Shown: positions 17,322-25,101 of the stretch, in pieces
How positions within the stretch are numbered: position 1 is the first letter of the stretch
How the letters are laid out: every line of letters begins with the position of its first letter
Source of the DNA: CAIUSP01 sp040375675
GTDB lineage: Bacteria; Actinomycetota; Thermoleophilia; Solirubrobacterales; 70-9
Direction of reading: 5' to 3'
Length of the DNA stretch: 44,555 bases
Assembly (NCBI GenBank): GCA_040375675.1
Contig: JBEIRY010000004.1
Span: 1-44,555 of the forward strand
Position numbers and translations under genes: made by a program
Notes under the pieces: generated by a model
Seen by the model: the letters and a program-made list of their open reading frames with translations, nothing else
Database searches by the model: none
What the model was told of the DNA's origin: nothing

Positions 17322-18010
17322 CAGGACTCCTTGATCACGTAGCCAGCGCCGCGCTTGGTAAACAGGACGCGACTCTCACCGTCCGCTTCGAGCTTGCGTC
17401 TCAGGTTGGAGATGAAGACGTCGACCGTGTTGGTTTCATCCAGCGGGTCATATCCCCAGACATCTTCGAGCAGTTGTTGTTTGGAGATAACGAGTTTTTG
17501 GTTGCGGAGGAGGTATTCGAGGAGTTCGAACTCGCGGTTCGTCAGCTCGACTTCTCTCTCGCCGCGGAACACCTCGCGCGTATCGGGGTTGCAGACGAGA
17601 TCTCCAGCAACCAGCCTTGCCTGTCCGCGCGGAGGCTTTCGTCGCAAGAGCGCGCGGACGCGCGCCATCAACTCGTCTCGTTCAAACGGCTTCGGCAGGT
17701 AGTCGTCGGCGCCGGAGTCCAAGCCCTCGACACGGTCGGCGGTTTCGACTCGCGCGGTGAGAACGAGGATCGGGACGTCACTCTCTGCCCTGACCCTCTT
17801 GAGCACTTCCGTGCCGTCGAGCCTCGGAAGGCCCAAGTCGAGAATGATCAGGTCCGGGGCAAAGCTTTCCGCCATCGAGAGAGCTTCAACTCCGTCTGCC
17901 GCCGAGCGGACATCGTGCCCCTCGATCCTCAGCGACCGACGCACCACGTCGGCTATTGCCTCGTCGTCTTCGACTACGAGAATGCGGGCGCTTGACTCCT
18001 GATCGGGCAC
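17321..18010 (-). CDS. OmpR/PhoB-family response regulator
   Basis: Transcription factor of 229 residues paired with the downstream kinase. The receiver domain has the acidic pocket EDD (14-16), phospho-acceptor Asp58 in LIILDLGLP and the conserved lysine in YLPKPF; the C-terminal winged helix has ELTNREFELLEYL and the recognition-helix region TVDVFISNLRRKL. GTG at 18010 is chosen because homology starts there and a TACCCT hexamer precedes it by 8 bases. It is divergent from ftsK across 97 bases. Confidence 0.95.
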   Translation of the reverse strand: MPDQESSARILVVEDDEAIADVVRRSLRIEGHDVRSAADGVEALSMAESFAPDLIILDLGLPRLDGTEVLKRVRAESDVPILVLTARVETADRVEGLDSGADDYLPKPFERDELMARVRALLRRKPPRGQARLVAGDLVCNPDTREVFRGEREVELTNREFELLEYLLRNQKLVISKQQLLEDVWGYDPLDETNTVDVFISNLRRKLEADGESRVLFTKRGAGYVIKES

Positions 18011-18018
18011 GTTGGGGA

Positions 18019-18024
18019 AGGGTA
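18019..18024 (-). promoter_or_regulatory. Predicted leaderless -10 for the response regulator (TACCCT)
   Basis: On the minus strand TACCCT ends 8 bases before the GTG start, matching the spacing seen before many other genes here. No ribosome site is visible. Confidence 0.5.
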
Positions 18025-18107
18025 GTCCCGACCTCGGCCCTCAGGCGTATTTCTTGACCGAACCTTTAGGCGCAGGGAACAGAGAAGAGATGCCGAAAGC
18101 GTGAGGA

Positions 18108-20708
18108 ATGCTGGCGGACCTACTCACACGTAAACCACCCAAACAGGGAGGGGCTCAGGCACGTCCGGGCACCAAGAAGGAGGCCCCCAAGCGTGGGGCA
18201 GCGAAGCGTGGTTCAGGCGTAAAGGGGGCAAAGGCCAAGCGTGGGGCAGCCAAGAAAGCGCCGGCGCGAGGCCGGATTGCGGCTGCTGCCGAAAAGCGCC
18301 AGCGCAAGGCAGATCTCGCAGGCCTGGCCTGTCTTGGCGTGGCGATCTATCTCGGTTATGTGGTCTATCTCCAGCGAGACGGTGGCGCGGTGGGCAACGG
18401 AGCAGACACCATGCTCGGGTTCCTCTTCGGAGCGGGAGCTGTATTGGCTCCGCTGGTTCTCTTCGGTGTCGGCCTGATGTTGATCCTGAAACCGGTAATG
18501 CGCTCACCTGCATCGACCGGCGCAGGTTTGGCTGCGATCCTCTGCGGGCTCCTGCTTGCTCTCGCTGCCCAAACCGCGGGAGTGGGGCCGGCGGGTACAC
18601 GGGAAAGTCTCTTCGACCCGGCTTTCTTCACCGAGCACGGTGGTGGAATCGGCGAGGTCTTCTACTGGGCAACGGTGACGCTCTTTCAACGCCTCGGATC
18701 GCACATTCTCGCCGTCGGTTTGATGCTTGCTGGAGTTCTCCTGATCGCCGACCGTTCGCTCATGGATCTTGGTGCGATTGCTCGCCGAGGGGCATCGCGG
18801 GCGAAGGAAGCAACTTCAGAGATTGCGACCGCTGTTCGCGACACCAGGGTCGTCGATCCGGACCTGGTCGATACCAACCCGAACGACACCGACCCGGTCT
18901 TCGGGCCGCCTGAGCCGATCGACGAGGAGCCGACGGTCATCGTCCCGGAGCTTCCGACCATCGATGAGGGGGAAGGAGAGTTTGCGAACTTCGATGAGGC
19001 CGTTCGCGTTGCCGATGACGGGCCCGAGGAGGAGGAACCCGAGGAGGGTTCAACCGCCGAGGTGGTGCACCTCTTCGACGGTGAAGAGTCCTCCGAAGAT
19101 GATCCGGTGGCAGATGCCCCTTCGAAGCCGAATCCGCCTGCGGGCTCGCTCACTCCGCAGGGTGAGAAACGGGGTGGGTACACCCAGTCCGAAGAGATCG
19201 ACTACACGGTGCCGTCACCGGATTTGCTCGAGAAGGGCAAACCCGAGAAGAAGTCCGATAGCGCCGATCACGAGGCCGTCGGCACCGCTTTGCTCGAGAC
19301 ACTCGGGCACTTCGGTATCGAGGCGAAGCTGCTCGGCGTCGTATCCGGACCACATGTGAGTCGCTACGAAATCCAACTCGCGCCGGGCACCAAGGTCGGC
19401 AAGATCACCCAGCTCAAAGACGACCTTGCCTACGCGCTTGCTTCTACCGACATCAGGATCCTTGCGCCCATTCCCGGCAAGCAGGCCGTGGGGGTCGAGG
19501 TGCCCAATCAGCGCCGTCGCCTCGTGCGCCTCGGAGATATCTACGGGGGCAGACCGAAAGGCTCCTCACCGATGGTTGCTTGGCTCGGCAAGGACATCGC
19601 TGGTCACTCGGTCTGGACCGATCTCCAGAAGATGCCTCACGTTCTGGTTGCAGGTACCACCGGCTCGGGTAAGTCCGGCTGCGTGAATGCGATTCTCTCC
19701 TCTCTTTTGCTGCATGCATCTCCGAATGAACTGCGACTGGTCCTGGTCGACCCCAAGCAGGTCGAGTTGAATCACTACGAGAGAGTGCCCCACCTGCTGA
19801 CCCCCGTCGTTACCTCACCGCGCCTTGCCGCCAACGTCTTGAACAACCTGATCGCCGAGATGGAGAGTCGATACCAGGTGATGAGCGAGGCGAGGGCGCG
19901 AAATCTCGACGAGTTGAATCAAACCCGCCGCTCCGAAGGGGAGCCGCCCCTGCCGTACATACTCTGCGTGATCGACGAGCTGGCAGACCTGATGATGGTT
20001 GCGCCCACCGAGGTAGAGGACGCAATCATCCGTCTGGCGCAGAAGTCCCGAGCTGTCGGTATCCATCTGTTGCTCGCCACGCAGCGTCCATCGACCGACA
20101 TCATCACCGGAACTATCAAGGTCAATATCCCTGCGCGTATCGCCTTCTCTGTCTCATCTCAGGTCGACTCGCGGGTGATACTCGATCAAGGTGGCGCCGA
20201 GACCCTCCTCGGACAAGGGGACATGCTGTTCAGGCCAGCCGGAACCTCGAAGATGCAGCGGATCCAGGGCGCTTTCGTCACCGAGGAGGAGATCTCGGAG
20301 GTGACCGATCACTGGTCGAGCCAAGGTGAGCCTGTTTTCGAGCAGTCGCTGCTCGAATCTCCTGAGCCCTCGCAAGAGGAGTCATCAGGCGATGACGATT
20401 TCGACCCTGATCAGGACGACCTTCTGAGCCAAGCCGCGCAGGTAGTGGTTGACAGCGGCACGGCCTCTGTTTCGATGATCCAGCGCCGCCTGCGAGTCGG
20501 GTACACCCGAGCGGGTCGTTTGATCGACATGCTCGAGCGAAGGGGGATCATCTCTGGCTACGAGGGGTCGAAGCCACGACAGGTCCTAGTTGGGGCGTCA
20601 GACCTACCAGCCCTGCTGGGCAGCACCGGCTCTAGCGATACAGCCGATTCGGATGAGAGACCTGCCGAAGAGCCTGTGGCCACTTCGCCCGCGCGCGACA
20701 GCGACTGA
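18108..20708 (+). CDS. ftsK: DNA translocase FtsK
   Basis: Septum-anchored ATPase that pumps DNA and clears the chromosome terminus at division, 866 residues. A very basic Lys/Arg/Ala-rich cytoplasmic N-terminal stretch (about residues 8-66, partly encoded by a 16-base direct repeat at 18187-18202 and 18235-18250) precedes about four membrane helices (70-215). An acidic linker follows (about 245-400). Then come the FtsK alpha/beta motor domains with Walker A AGTTGSGKSG (about residue 517) and Walker B CVIDELADLMM, and a C-terminal gamma winged helix (QRRLRVGYTRAGRLIDMLE) that reads polar DNA sequences. ATG 18108 is the first possible start in frame. A TTGACC at 18054-18059 may be a -35, but no good -10 partner is seen. 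Confidence 0.97.
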   Translation: MLADLLTRKPPKQGGAQARPGTKKEAPKRGAAKRGSGVKGAKAKRGAAKKAPARGRIAAAAEKRQRKADLAGLACLGVAIYLGYVVYLQRDGGAVGNGADTMLGFLFGAGAVLAPLVLFGVGLMLILKPVMRSPASTGAGLAAILCGLLLALAAQTAGVGPAGTRESLFDPAFFTEHGGGIGEVFYWATVTLFQRLGSHILAVGLMLAGVLLIADRSLMDLGAIARRGASRAKEATSEIATAVRDTRVVDPDLVDTNPNDTDPVFGPPEPIDEEPTVIVPELPTIDEGEGEFANFDEAVRVADDGPEEEEPEEGSTAEVVHLFDGEESSEDDPVADAPSKPNPPAGSLTPQGEKRGGYTQSEEIDYTVPSPDLLEKGKPEKKSDSADHEAVGTALLETLGHFGIEAKLLGVVSGPHVSRYEIQLAPGTKVGKITQLKDDLAYALASTDIRILAPIPGKQAVGVEVPNQRRRLVRLGDIYGGRPKGSSPMVAWLGKDIAGHSVWTDLQKMPHVLVAGTTGSGKSGCVNAILSSLLLHASPNELRLVLVDPKQVELNHYERVPHLLTPVVTSPRLAANVLNNLIAEMESRYQVMSEARARNLDELNQTRRSEGEPPLPYILCVIDELADLMMVAPTEVEDAIIRLAQKSRAVGIHLLLATQRPSTDIITGTIKVNIPARIAFSVSSQVDSRVILDQGGAETLLGQGDMLFRPAGTSKMQRIQGAFVTEEEISEVTDHWSSQGEPVFEQSLLESPEPSQEESSGDDDFDPDQDDLLSQAAQVVVDSGTASVSMIQRRLRVGYTRAGRLIDMLERRGIISGYEGSKPRQVLVGASDLPALLGSTGSSDTADSDERPAEEPVATSPARDSD

Positions 20709-20733
20709 GCCCAGGTCTCAGCGGCAAGTGCCG

Positions 20734-20751
20734 GCCGCCGCAAAAGGCGGC
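20734..20751 (+). terminator. GC-rich hairpin between ftsK and cinA
   Basis: GCCGCC-GCAAAA-GGCGGC forms a perfect 6-bp stem in the 54-base gap. There is no T-run after it, and its right arm touches the predicted cinA -10, so it may be a weak ftsK terminator or merely a structured spacer. Confidence 0.3.
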
Positions 20752-20756
20752 AGAAT
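20751..20756 (+). promoter_or_regulatory. Possible leaderless -10 for cinA (CAGAAT)
   Basis: CAGAAT ends 6 bases before the cinA ATG and agrees with TATAAT at four of six positions, though the first base is not T. Spacing fits the leaderless pattern; weaker than the TANNNT examples. Confidence 0.3.
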
Positions 20757-20762
20757 GAAGCG

Positions 20763-22070
20763 ATGCCGAACCCTCAGGCAACCGTGAAGCGAGATGAAGT
20801 GACCGCTGGCGTGATCGTCACCGGTACCGAGGTCCTCTCGGGACAGGTGACGGATCGAAACGGGCCGTGGATCTCAGAGCGCTTGGGTGATCTGGGTGTT
20901 CGAGTGATATCGATCCTCTGCGTAGGCGACAGGCCCGAAGATCTCGGCGCTGCTCTCGACTTCATGGCAGGTCAAGGGTTGGACCTCGTCTTCACATCCG
21001 GTGGCTTGGGTCCGACCGCTGATGATTTGACCGCTCAAACGGTGGCAGATCACGCTGGCCGCGAAATGCGACTCGATGAAGATATGGAGGCTCGAATCGC
21101 GGGCATCCTCGCCGGATACGCGAAGCGCTGGAACTTCGATCCGGATGCCCTCGCCGAGTCGAACAGGAAGCAGGCGATGGTTCCGGAGGGCGCCGAGCCC
21201 TTGAACCCTGTGGGGACCGCTCCCGGCCTGGTCGTTCCAGGCAGAGAAGGGCAAGTGATCGTCGTGCTCCCTGGGCCTCCGCGAGAACTGCAGGGAATGT
21301 GGGACTCGGCGTTGGCTACGGGATCTGTCTCGGGGATTCTCTCCCGCACCGAGCCCTACCGAAACCTCGCCATTCGGATGCATGCGCTGCCCGAATCAGA
21401 GCTGGCTGCGAGCCTGCGCGAGATCGAAGAGGAGACGGATCTCTCCGACCTGGAGATCGTGACTTGCCTCCGAGGCGGAGAGATATATGTCGATGTCCGG
21501 TATCGATCTGGCGCTGAGGCTGCGGCGGATGCGGTGCGAGAGGGTCTGCGAGCACGACACGACCGCTTTCTTTTCAGCGAGGAAGGGGAGCTGGCCGACC
21601 AGGTCGTGGCGCGACTGCTGGCAGGACGCACGGTTGCGGTTGCCGAGTCATGCACAGGGGGCATGCTGGCAGCGCGACTGACCGATAGACCAGGGGCGTC
21701 CGAGCACTTCCTGGGAGGGGTCGTCTCGTATTCGAATCAGGCAAAAGCGGACCTTCTTGGTGTCGACCCCGGCCTGATCGAACGCGAAGGGGCTGTGTCC
21801 CAAGGTGTCGCCGAGGCGATGGCTCAGGGTGCGCTTGAGAGATTCGGGTCGGACTTCGCACTAGCCGTGACCGGCGTTGCGGGTCCCGAAGGCGGAACCG
21901 AGGACAAGCCGGTTGGGACAGTCTGGATCTGCGCTGCGTCGAGCGATGGGCAGAAACTGACCCGCGATCCGCTGATTCCGGGGGACCGAGCTTCGATCCG
22001 CTTGCGGACGGTCGTAGTCGCCCTGCACCTGCTTCGCCACCTTATAACCGGTCAAGAGCCTCCCAGATGA
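20763..22070 (+). CDS. cinA: CinA: molybdopterin-binding-like domain plus NMN deamidase
   Basis: The 435-residue protein has an N-terminal MoCF/COG1058 domain (GVIVTGTEVLSGQVTDRNGP, TSGGLGPTADDLT, PGPPRELQGMW) and a C-terminal PncC domain (VAESCTGGMLAARLTD, FLGGVVSYSNQAK, AVTGVAGPEGGTEDKPVGTVW). Known members hydrolyse ADP-ribose or related nucleotides and deamidate nicotinamide mononucleotide in the NAD salvage cycle. It often lies before recA, as here with one gene between. The downstream gene overlaps by four bases. Confidence 0.95.
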   Translation: MPNPQATVKRDEVTAGVIVTGTEVLSGQVTDRNGPWISERLGDLGVRVISILCVGDRPEDLGAALDFMAGQGLDLVFTSGGLGPTADDLTAQTVADHAGREMRLDEDMEARIAGILAGYAKRWNFDPDALAESNRKQAMVPEGAEPLNPVGTAPGLVVPGREGQVIVVLPGPPRELQGMWDSALATGSVSGILSRTEPYRNLAIRMHALPESELAASLREIEEETDLSDLEIVTCLRGGEIYVDVRYRSGAEAAADAVREGLRARHDRFLFSEEGELADQVVARLLAGRTVAVAESCTGGMLAARLTDRPGASEHFLGGVVSYSNQAKADLLGVDPGLIEREGAVSQGVAEAMAQGALERFGSDFALAVTGVAGPEGGTEDKPVGTVWICAASSDGQKLTRDPLIPGDRASIRLRTVVVALHLLRHLITGQEPPR

Positions 22071-23182
22071 AAGCCACTCCAGCTCCGATCGAGGTTCCGG
22101 ATTCGGTCCTGGTGCCAATGCGGGATCGCCTCGGTGAGGCAAGAATGCCGCATCTGTTTGACGGCGATGAGGGATGGAGTCTCGGCTGCGACCGCGAGAC
22201 GCTCGAGGCTGTCTGTGGGCATTGGGTGGAGGAACATGACTGGCACCTGACCGAAGACAGGCTCAATGCGCTCGAACCGGTCTCTCACGGCGGAGTCCAT
22301 ACCTTCGCTTTGGGAATGAATGGAGGCGGCGTACCTGTCGTTTGTCTTCACGGCTGGCCCAGCAGCCCGCTCGAGTATCTCAGCGCTGCGGAGCAGATCG
22401 CTGCAGCCGGTCACCCCTGCATCGTTCCCTCGCTGCCAGGATTTGCTTTTTCCGATGACCCAGGACAGCCGATTACCGTCCCGGAGGCCAGCCGCCGCCT
22501 GCGGTCTCTGCTCACCGAAGGACTCGGATTGGACCGGTATGTCGTTGCCGGTGGTGATTGGGGCGCGATCATCGCTGCGCGCATGGTCTACGACTCTTCC
22601 GGTGAGATCTCGGGCCTCTATGTGAGTACCCCAGCGACTCTCCCTGCACCGGCTGACTTCGACGACCCGGCGCCCAGTGAAGAGGAGATCGAGTATGCGG
22701 GGAGCGCACAGAAATGGCTCAAACGCAGCGGCCACCACATGATCGTGCAGTCGATCGTTCCCGACGCGATTTCACCCGCCCTCCAGGATTCCCCGGCCGG
22801 CTTTGCGGCCTACCTGCTGGAGAAATATCGTCGCTGGGGAGACTGCGAAGGCGATCTCTTCTCGAGGTTCTCCCCTGAGGTTCTCTGTGATTGGCTGACC
22901 GCTCAGTGGGGCCCCGGCTCGATCGCTTCATCGATGCGTCTCTACTGGGGCGAAAAGCAGGATCGTTGGCGCCTAGCCAAAGGCGAAAGCCTCGATATCC
23001 CTGCCGCCGTATCGGTTTGGAAAGGCGAACCACTGCTGCCGCCAAGGAGTTGGACCGAGAGGGTGCTGCCTGATCTGCGGTCCTGGAAGGAGATGCCAAG
23101 TGGGGGGCACTTCGCCGCCTTCGAGGAACCTGAGCTCTACTCGGAGGACCTTCTGGCATTTCTCGCTTCGCTCGACAGCTGA
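22067..23182 (+). CDS. Epoxide hydrolase-like alpha/beta hydrolase
   Basis: A 371-residue alpha/beta hydrolase of the microsomal-epoxide-hydrolase type. It has the N-terminal meander domain (PDSVLVPMRDRLGEARMP and HDWHLTEDRLNAL), the oxyanion motif HGWPSSPLEY, the nucleophile Asp in VAGGDWGA and the catalytic His in GGHFAAFEEPE. The family opens epoxides to diols; natural substrates in bacteria are mostly unknown. It is translationally coupled to cinA (ATGA) and is an unusual passenger between cinA and recA. Confidence 0.9.
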   Translation: MKATPAPIEVPDSVLVPMRDRLGEARMPHLFDGDEGWSLGCDRETLEAVCGHWVEEHDWHLTEDRLNALEPVSHGGVHTFALGMNGGGVPVVCLHGWPSSPLEYLSAAEQIAAAGHPCIVPSLPGFAFSDDPGQPITVPEASRRLRSLLTEGLGLDRYVVAGGDWGAIIAARMVYDSSGEISGLYVSTPATLPAPADFDDPAPSEEEIEYAGSAQKWLKRSGHHMIVQSIVPDAISPALQDSPAGFAAYLLEKYRRWGDCEGDLFSRFSPEVLCDWLTAQWGPGSIASSMRLYWGEKQDRWRLAKGESLDIPAAVSVWKGEPLLPPRSWTERVLPDLRSWKEMPSGGHFAAFEEPELYSEDLLAFLASLDS

Positions 23183-23227
23183 TACTCGCCCGAGGCTGCG
23201 GGGTCTCTGATTCGGCGCGATCGGGGC

Positions 23228-23256
23228 TTGTTGGGTAGCAACCGACTTCCTAATTT
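23228..23256 (+). promoter_or_regulatory. Predicted sigma70-type recA promoter
   Basis: TTGTTG (23228-23233) and TAATTT (23251-23256) are separated by an ideal 17 bases. Transcription would start near 23263, giving a leader of about 135 bases. A short inverted repeat GTTG-N5-CAAC (23230-23242) overlaps the -35 and spacer and could be an operator. No Bacillus/mycobacterial LexA site (CGAAC-N4-GTTCG) is seen. Confidence 0.55.
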
Positions 23257-23274
23257 CCATCTTGCAGAAATCAG

Positions 23275-23370
23275 CTGCTCCGTCCGGTGCCGCAACTACC
23301 TTCTCGTAGTTGCTCCCCCACGGAGCAGAGAAGCACCCGCCGGTAAAGGCCGATTTGGAGCCTCGGTGGG
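23275..23370 (+). ncRNA. Candidate structured 5' leader RNA of recA
   Basis: Two nested stem-loop domains lie in the leader. Domain 1: outer stem CTGCTCCGT (23275-23283) with ACGGAGCAG (23320-23328), 9 bp, enclosing inner stem GCAACTAC (23292-23299) with GTAGTTGC (23306-23313), 8 bp, loop CTTCTC. Domain 2: outer stem CCCGCCG (23336-23342) with CGGTGGG (23364-23370), 7 pairs with one G-U, enclosing AGGC (23347-23350) with GCCT (23360-23363). The recA ribosome site follows 12 bases later. I do not recognise it as a known riboswitch class. A cis-regulatory RNA or a stability element are both possible. Confidence 0.55.
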
Positions 23371-23397
23371 CAACGAGAAGAGAAGGAGCAAGACGAA

Positions 23398-24597
23398 ATG
23401 GCCCAGGCAAACGACAGCGACAAGACCAAGAAGGCTGCCGGCAAGGATAAGGATGCAAAGGCACGCGATCAGGCGCTGCAGGCAGCTGTAACCCAGATCG
23501 AGAGGGAGTTCGGCGCAGGCTCTCTGATGAAGCTTGGTGATAAGAGCGCTGTCGAGATAGAAGCCATCCCTACAGGGGCGCTTTCGCTGGATCTCGCCCT
23601 CGGAGTCGGAGGAGTTCCCAAGGGACGCATCGTCGAGATCTTTGGACCTGAGTCCTCGGGTAAGACGACCTTGATCTACCACATCCTCGCCCAGGCTCAG
23701 GCCCAGGGCGGTGTCTGCGCCTTCGTCGACGCAGAGCACGCGATGGACCCTGTCTACGCAAAGCGGATCGGTGTCGATATCGACGAGCTCCTGGTCTCTC
23801 AGCCGGACTACGGCGAGCAGGCCCTCGAGATAGTGGATGTCCTCACTCGATCAGGTGCCGTGGATATCGTCGCGGTCGATTCGGTCGCAGCACTGACACC
23901 AAGAGCTGAACTCGAAGGCCAGATGGGAGAAATGCAGGTTGGACTCCAGGCTCGTCTGATGTCTCAGGCGCTGCGAAAGCTGGCCGGAAACCTCAACCGC
24001 TCAGACACCATCTGCCTCTTCACCAACCAGATACGCGAGAAGATCGGTGTCATGTTCGGCTCACCCGAAACGCAGCCAGGTGGTCGCGCGCTGAAGTTCT
24101 ACTGCTCTCAGCGACTCGACGTTCGTCGCATCGAGACGCTGAAGGAGGGCACAGAGGCGGTCGGTAACCGTGTCCGCGTGAAGGTGGTCAAGAACAAGGT
24201 CGCCCCGCCATTCCGTCAGGCTGAATTCGATATCGAGTACGGAATGGGCATTTCCCGCGAGGGCTGCATTCTCGACCTCGGTCTCGAGCATGACTTGGTC
24301 CAGAAGTCCGGTTCCTTTTTCTCCTACGGCGAGACGCGATTGGGTCAGGGCCGCAACAACAGCAAGCAGTTCCTGCGCAACAGCCCGGAGATTGCCGACG
24401 AGATAGAGACCAAGGTCCGTGAGGCCGTACTCAAGGCTGACGAAGAGAAGGCCGAAGCTTCGGGCAGGCAGGAGAAGCCTGCCGAGGCAAAGGCCGACAC
24501 AGAGCAGCCGGAGGAGGCAGCCACAAAGCCTGCCCCGAAGGCCGCAGGCAAACAGGCTGCTGCGGCCAGCAAATCGTCAGAGAAGAAGGCCGCCTGA
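23398..24597 (+). CDS. recA: Recombinase RecA
   Basis: Strand-exchange ATPase of homologous recombination and SOS co-protease. The 399 residues contain Walker A GPESSGKT (83-90), VDAEHAMDP, the SVAALTPRAELEG segment, QALRKLAGNLNRSDT and TNQIREKIGVMFG. No intein is present. ATG 23398 follows a strong AAGGAG ribosome site (23383-23388). Both ends are extended: a Lys-rich N-terminal stretch of about 20 residues and an Ala/Lys/Glu-rich low-complexity tail of about 50 residues. The TGA stop is followed in the same frame by the recX frame with no intervening stop. Confidence 0.98.
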   Translation: MAQANDSDKTKKAAGKDKDAKARDQALQAAVTQIEREFGAGSLMKLGDKSAVEIEAIPTGALSLDLALGVGGVPKGRIVEIFGPESSGKTTLIYHILAQAQAQGGVCAFVDAEHAMDPVYAKRIGVDIDELLVSQPDYGEQALEIVDVLTRSGAVDIVAVDSVAALTPRAELEGQMGEMQVGLQARLMSQALRKLAGNLNRSDTICLFTNQIREKIGVMFGSPETQPGGRALKFYCSQRLDVRRIETLKEGTEAVGNRVRVKVVKNKVAPPFRQAEFDIEYGMGISREGCILDLGLEHDLVQKSGSFFSYGETRLGQGRNNSKQFLRNSPEIADEIETKVREAVLKADEEKAEASGRQEKPAEAKADTEQPEEAATKPAPKAAGKQAAAASKSSEKKAA

Positions 24598-25089
24598 TCC
24601 GTCGCGGCTCCTGATCAGGACAAGCCCGACGCGATCGGCATAGCCCTGCGTGCTCTCTCGTCTCACGAGCGCACGGTCTCTGAGATAGAAGGGATACTCC
24701 GCGACAAGGGAGTAGATGAGGAGTCGCTGGCCGAAGCGATCGAGCAGCTCCACGAAGATATGGCGCTGGACGATGAGCGTTTCGCGGTCCGCTATGCCGA
24801 GGACAAGCGGGAGATCTCGGGCTGGGGTCCTGAGCGCATACGCGTTGCACTCAGGGATCGAGGCCTGCCAGATTCCCTGATAGAGCCTGCGCTGGCCGCG
24901 GAAGACCGTGATGTGCAGCTCCAACGAGCGGTGGATTTTCTCGCCTCCAAGGGCATGGAGGTCGAGGGTCCGGATCAGCGCCGCAAGGCTCTCGGGGCGC
25001 TTGCTCGTAGGGGTTTCGAATCGGAGGTGTCCTATGACGCTCTGCGGGAATACGAACGCACGAGGCGTGACGGCGGCGGCAACGGCTAG
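24598..25089 (+). CDS. recX: RecX regulatory frame, in phase with recA, no canonical start
   Basis: RecX binds RecA filaments and limits their growth. The frame is open from the codon after the recA TGA to TAG at 25087-25089 (163 codons) and matches RecX along nearly its whole length: ALRALSSHERTVSEIEG and the DDERFAVRYAEDKREISGWGP region, then DALREYE. The first ATG is at 24760, and there is no GTG or TTG before it; starting there would delete the first RecX helical repeat (about 50 residues), and no ribosome site or -10 precedes it. So the true start must be a non-standard codon (CTG 24646, ATC 24634, ATA 24640), or RecX is made by readthrough of the recA stop as a RecA-RecX fusion, or by reinitiation. 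A sequence error changing a start codon is the plain alternative. Its stop codon forms part of the next gene's -10. Confidence 0.75.
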   Translation, partial: SVAAPDQDKPDAIGIALRALSSHERTVSEIEGILRDKGVDEESLAEAIEQLHEDMALDDERFAVRYAEDKREISGWGPERIRVALRDRGLPDSLIEPALAAEDRDVQLQRAVDFLASKGMEVEGPDQRRKALGALARRGFESEVSYDALREYERTRRDGGGNG

Positions 25090-25092
25090 GAT
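25087..25092 (+). promoter_or_regulatory. Predicted leaderless -10 (TAGGAT) overlapping the recX stop codon
   Basis: TAGGAT contains the recX TAG stop and ends 9 bases before the cupredoxin ATG. No ribosome site lies in those 9 bases. Confidence 0.55.
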
Positions 25093-25101
25093 TTCAGCGC
25101 A

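Noticed and set aside
23398..24597. Intein in recA
   Set aside because: The RecA sequence is continuous through the P-loop and the filament regions; the extra length is in the low-complexity ends.
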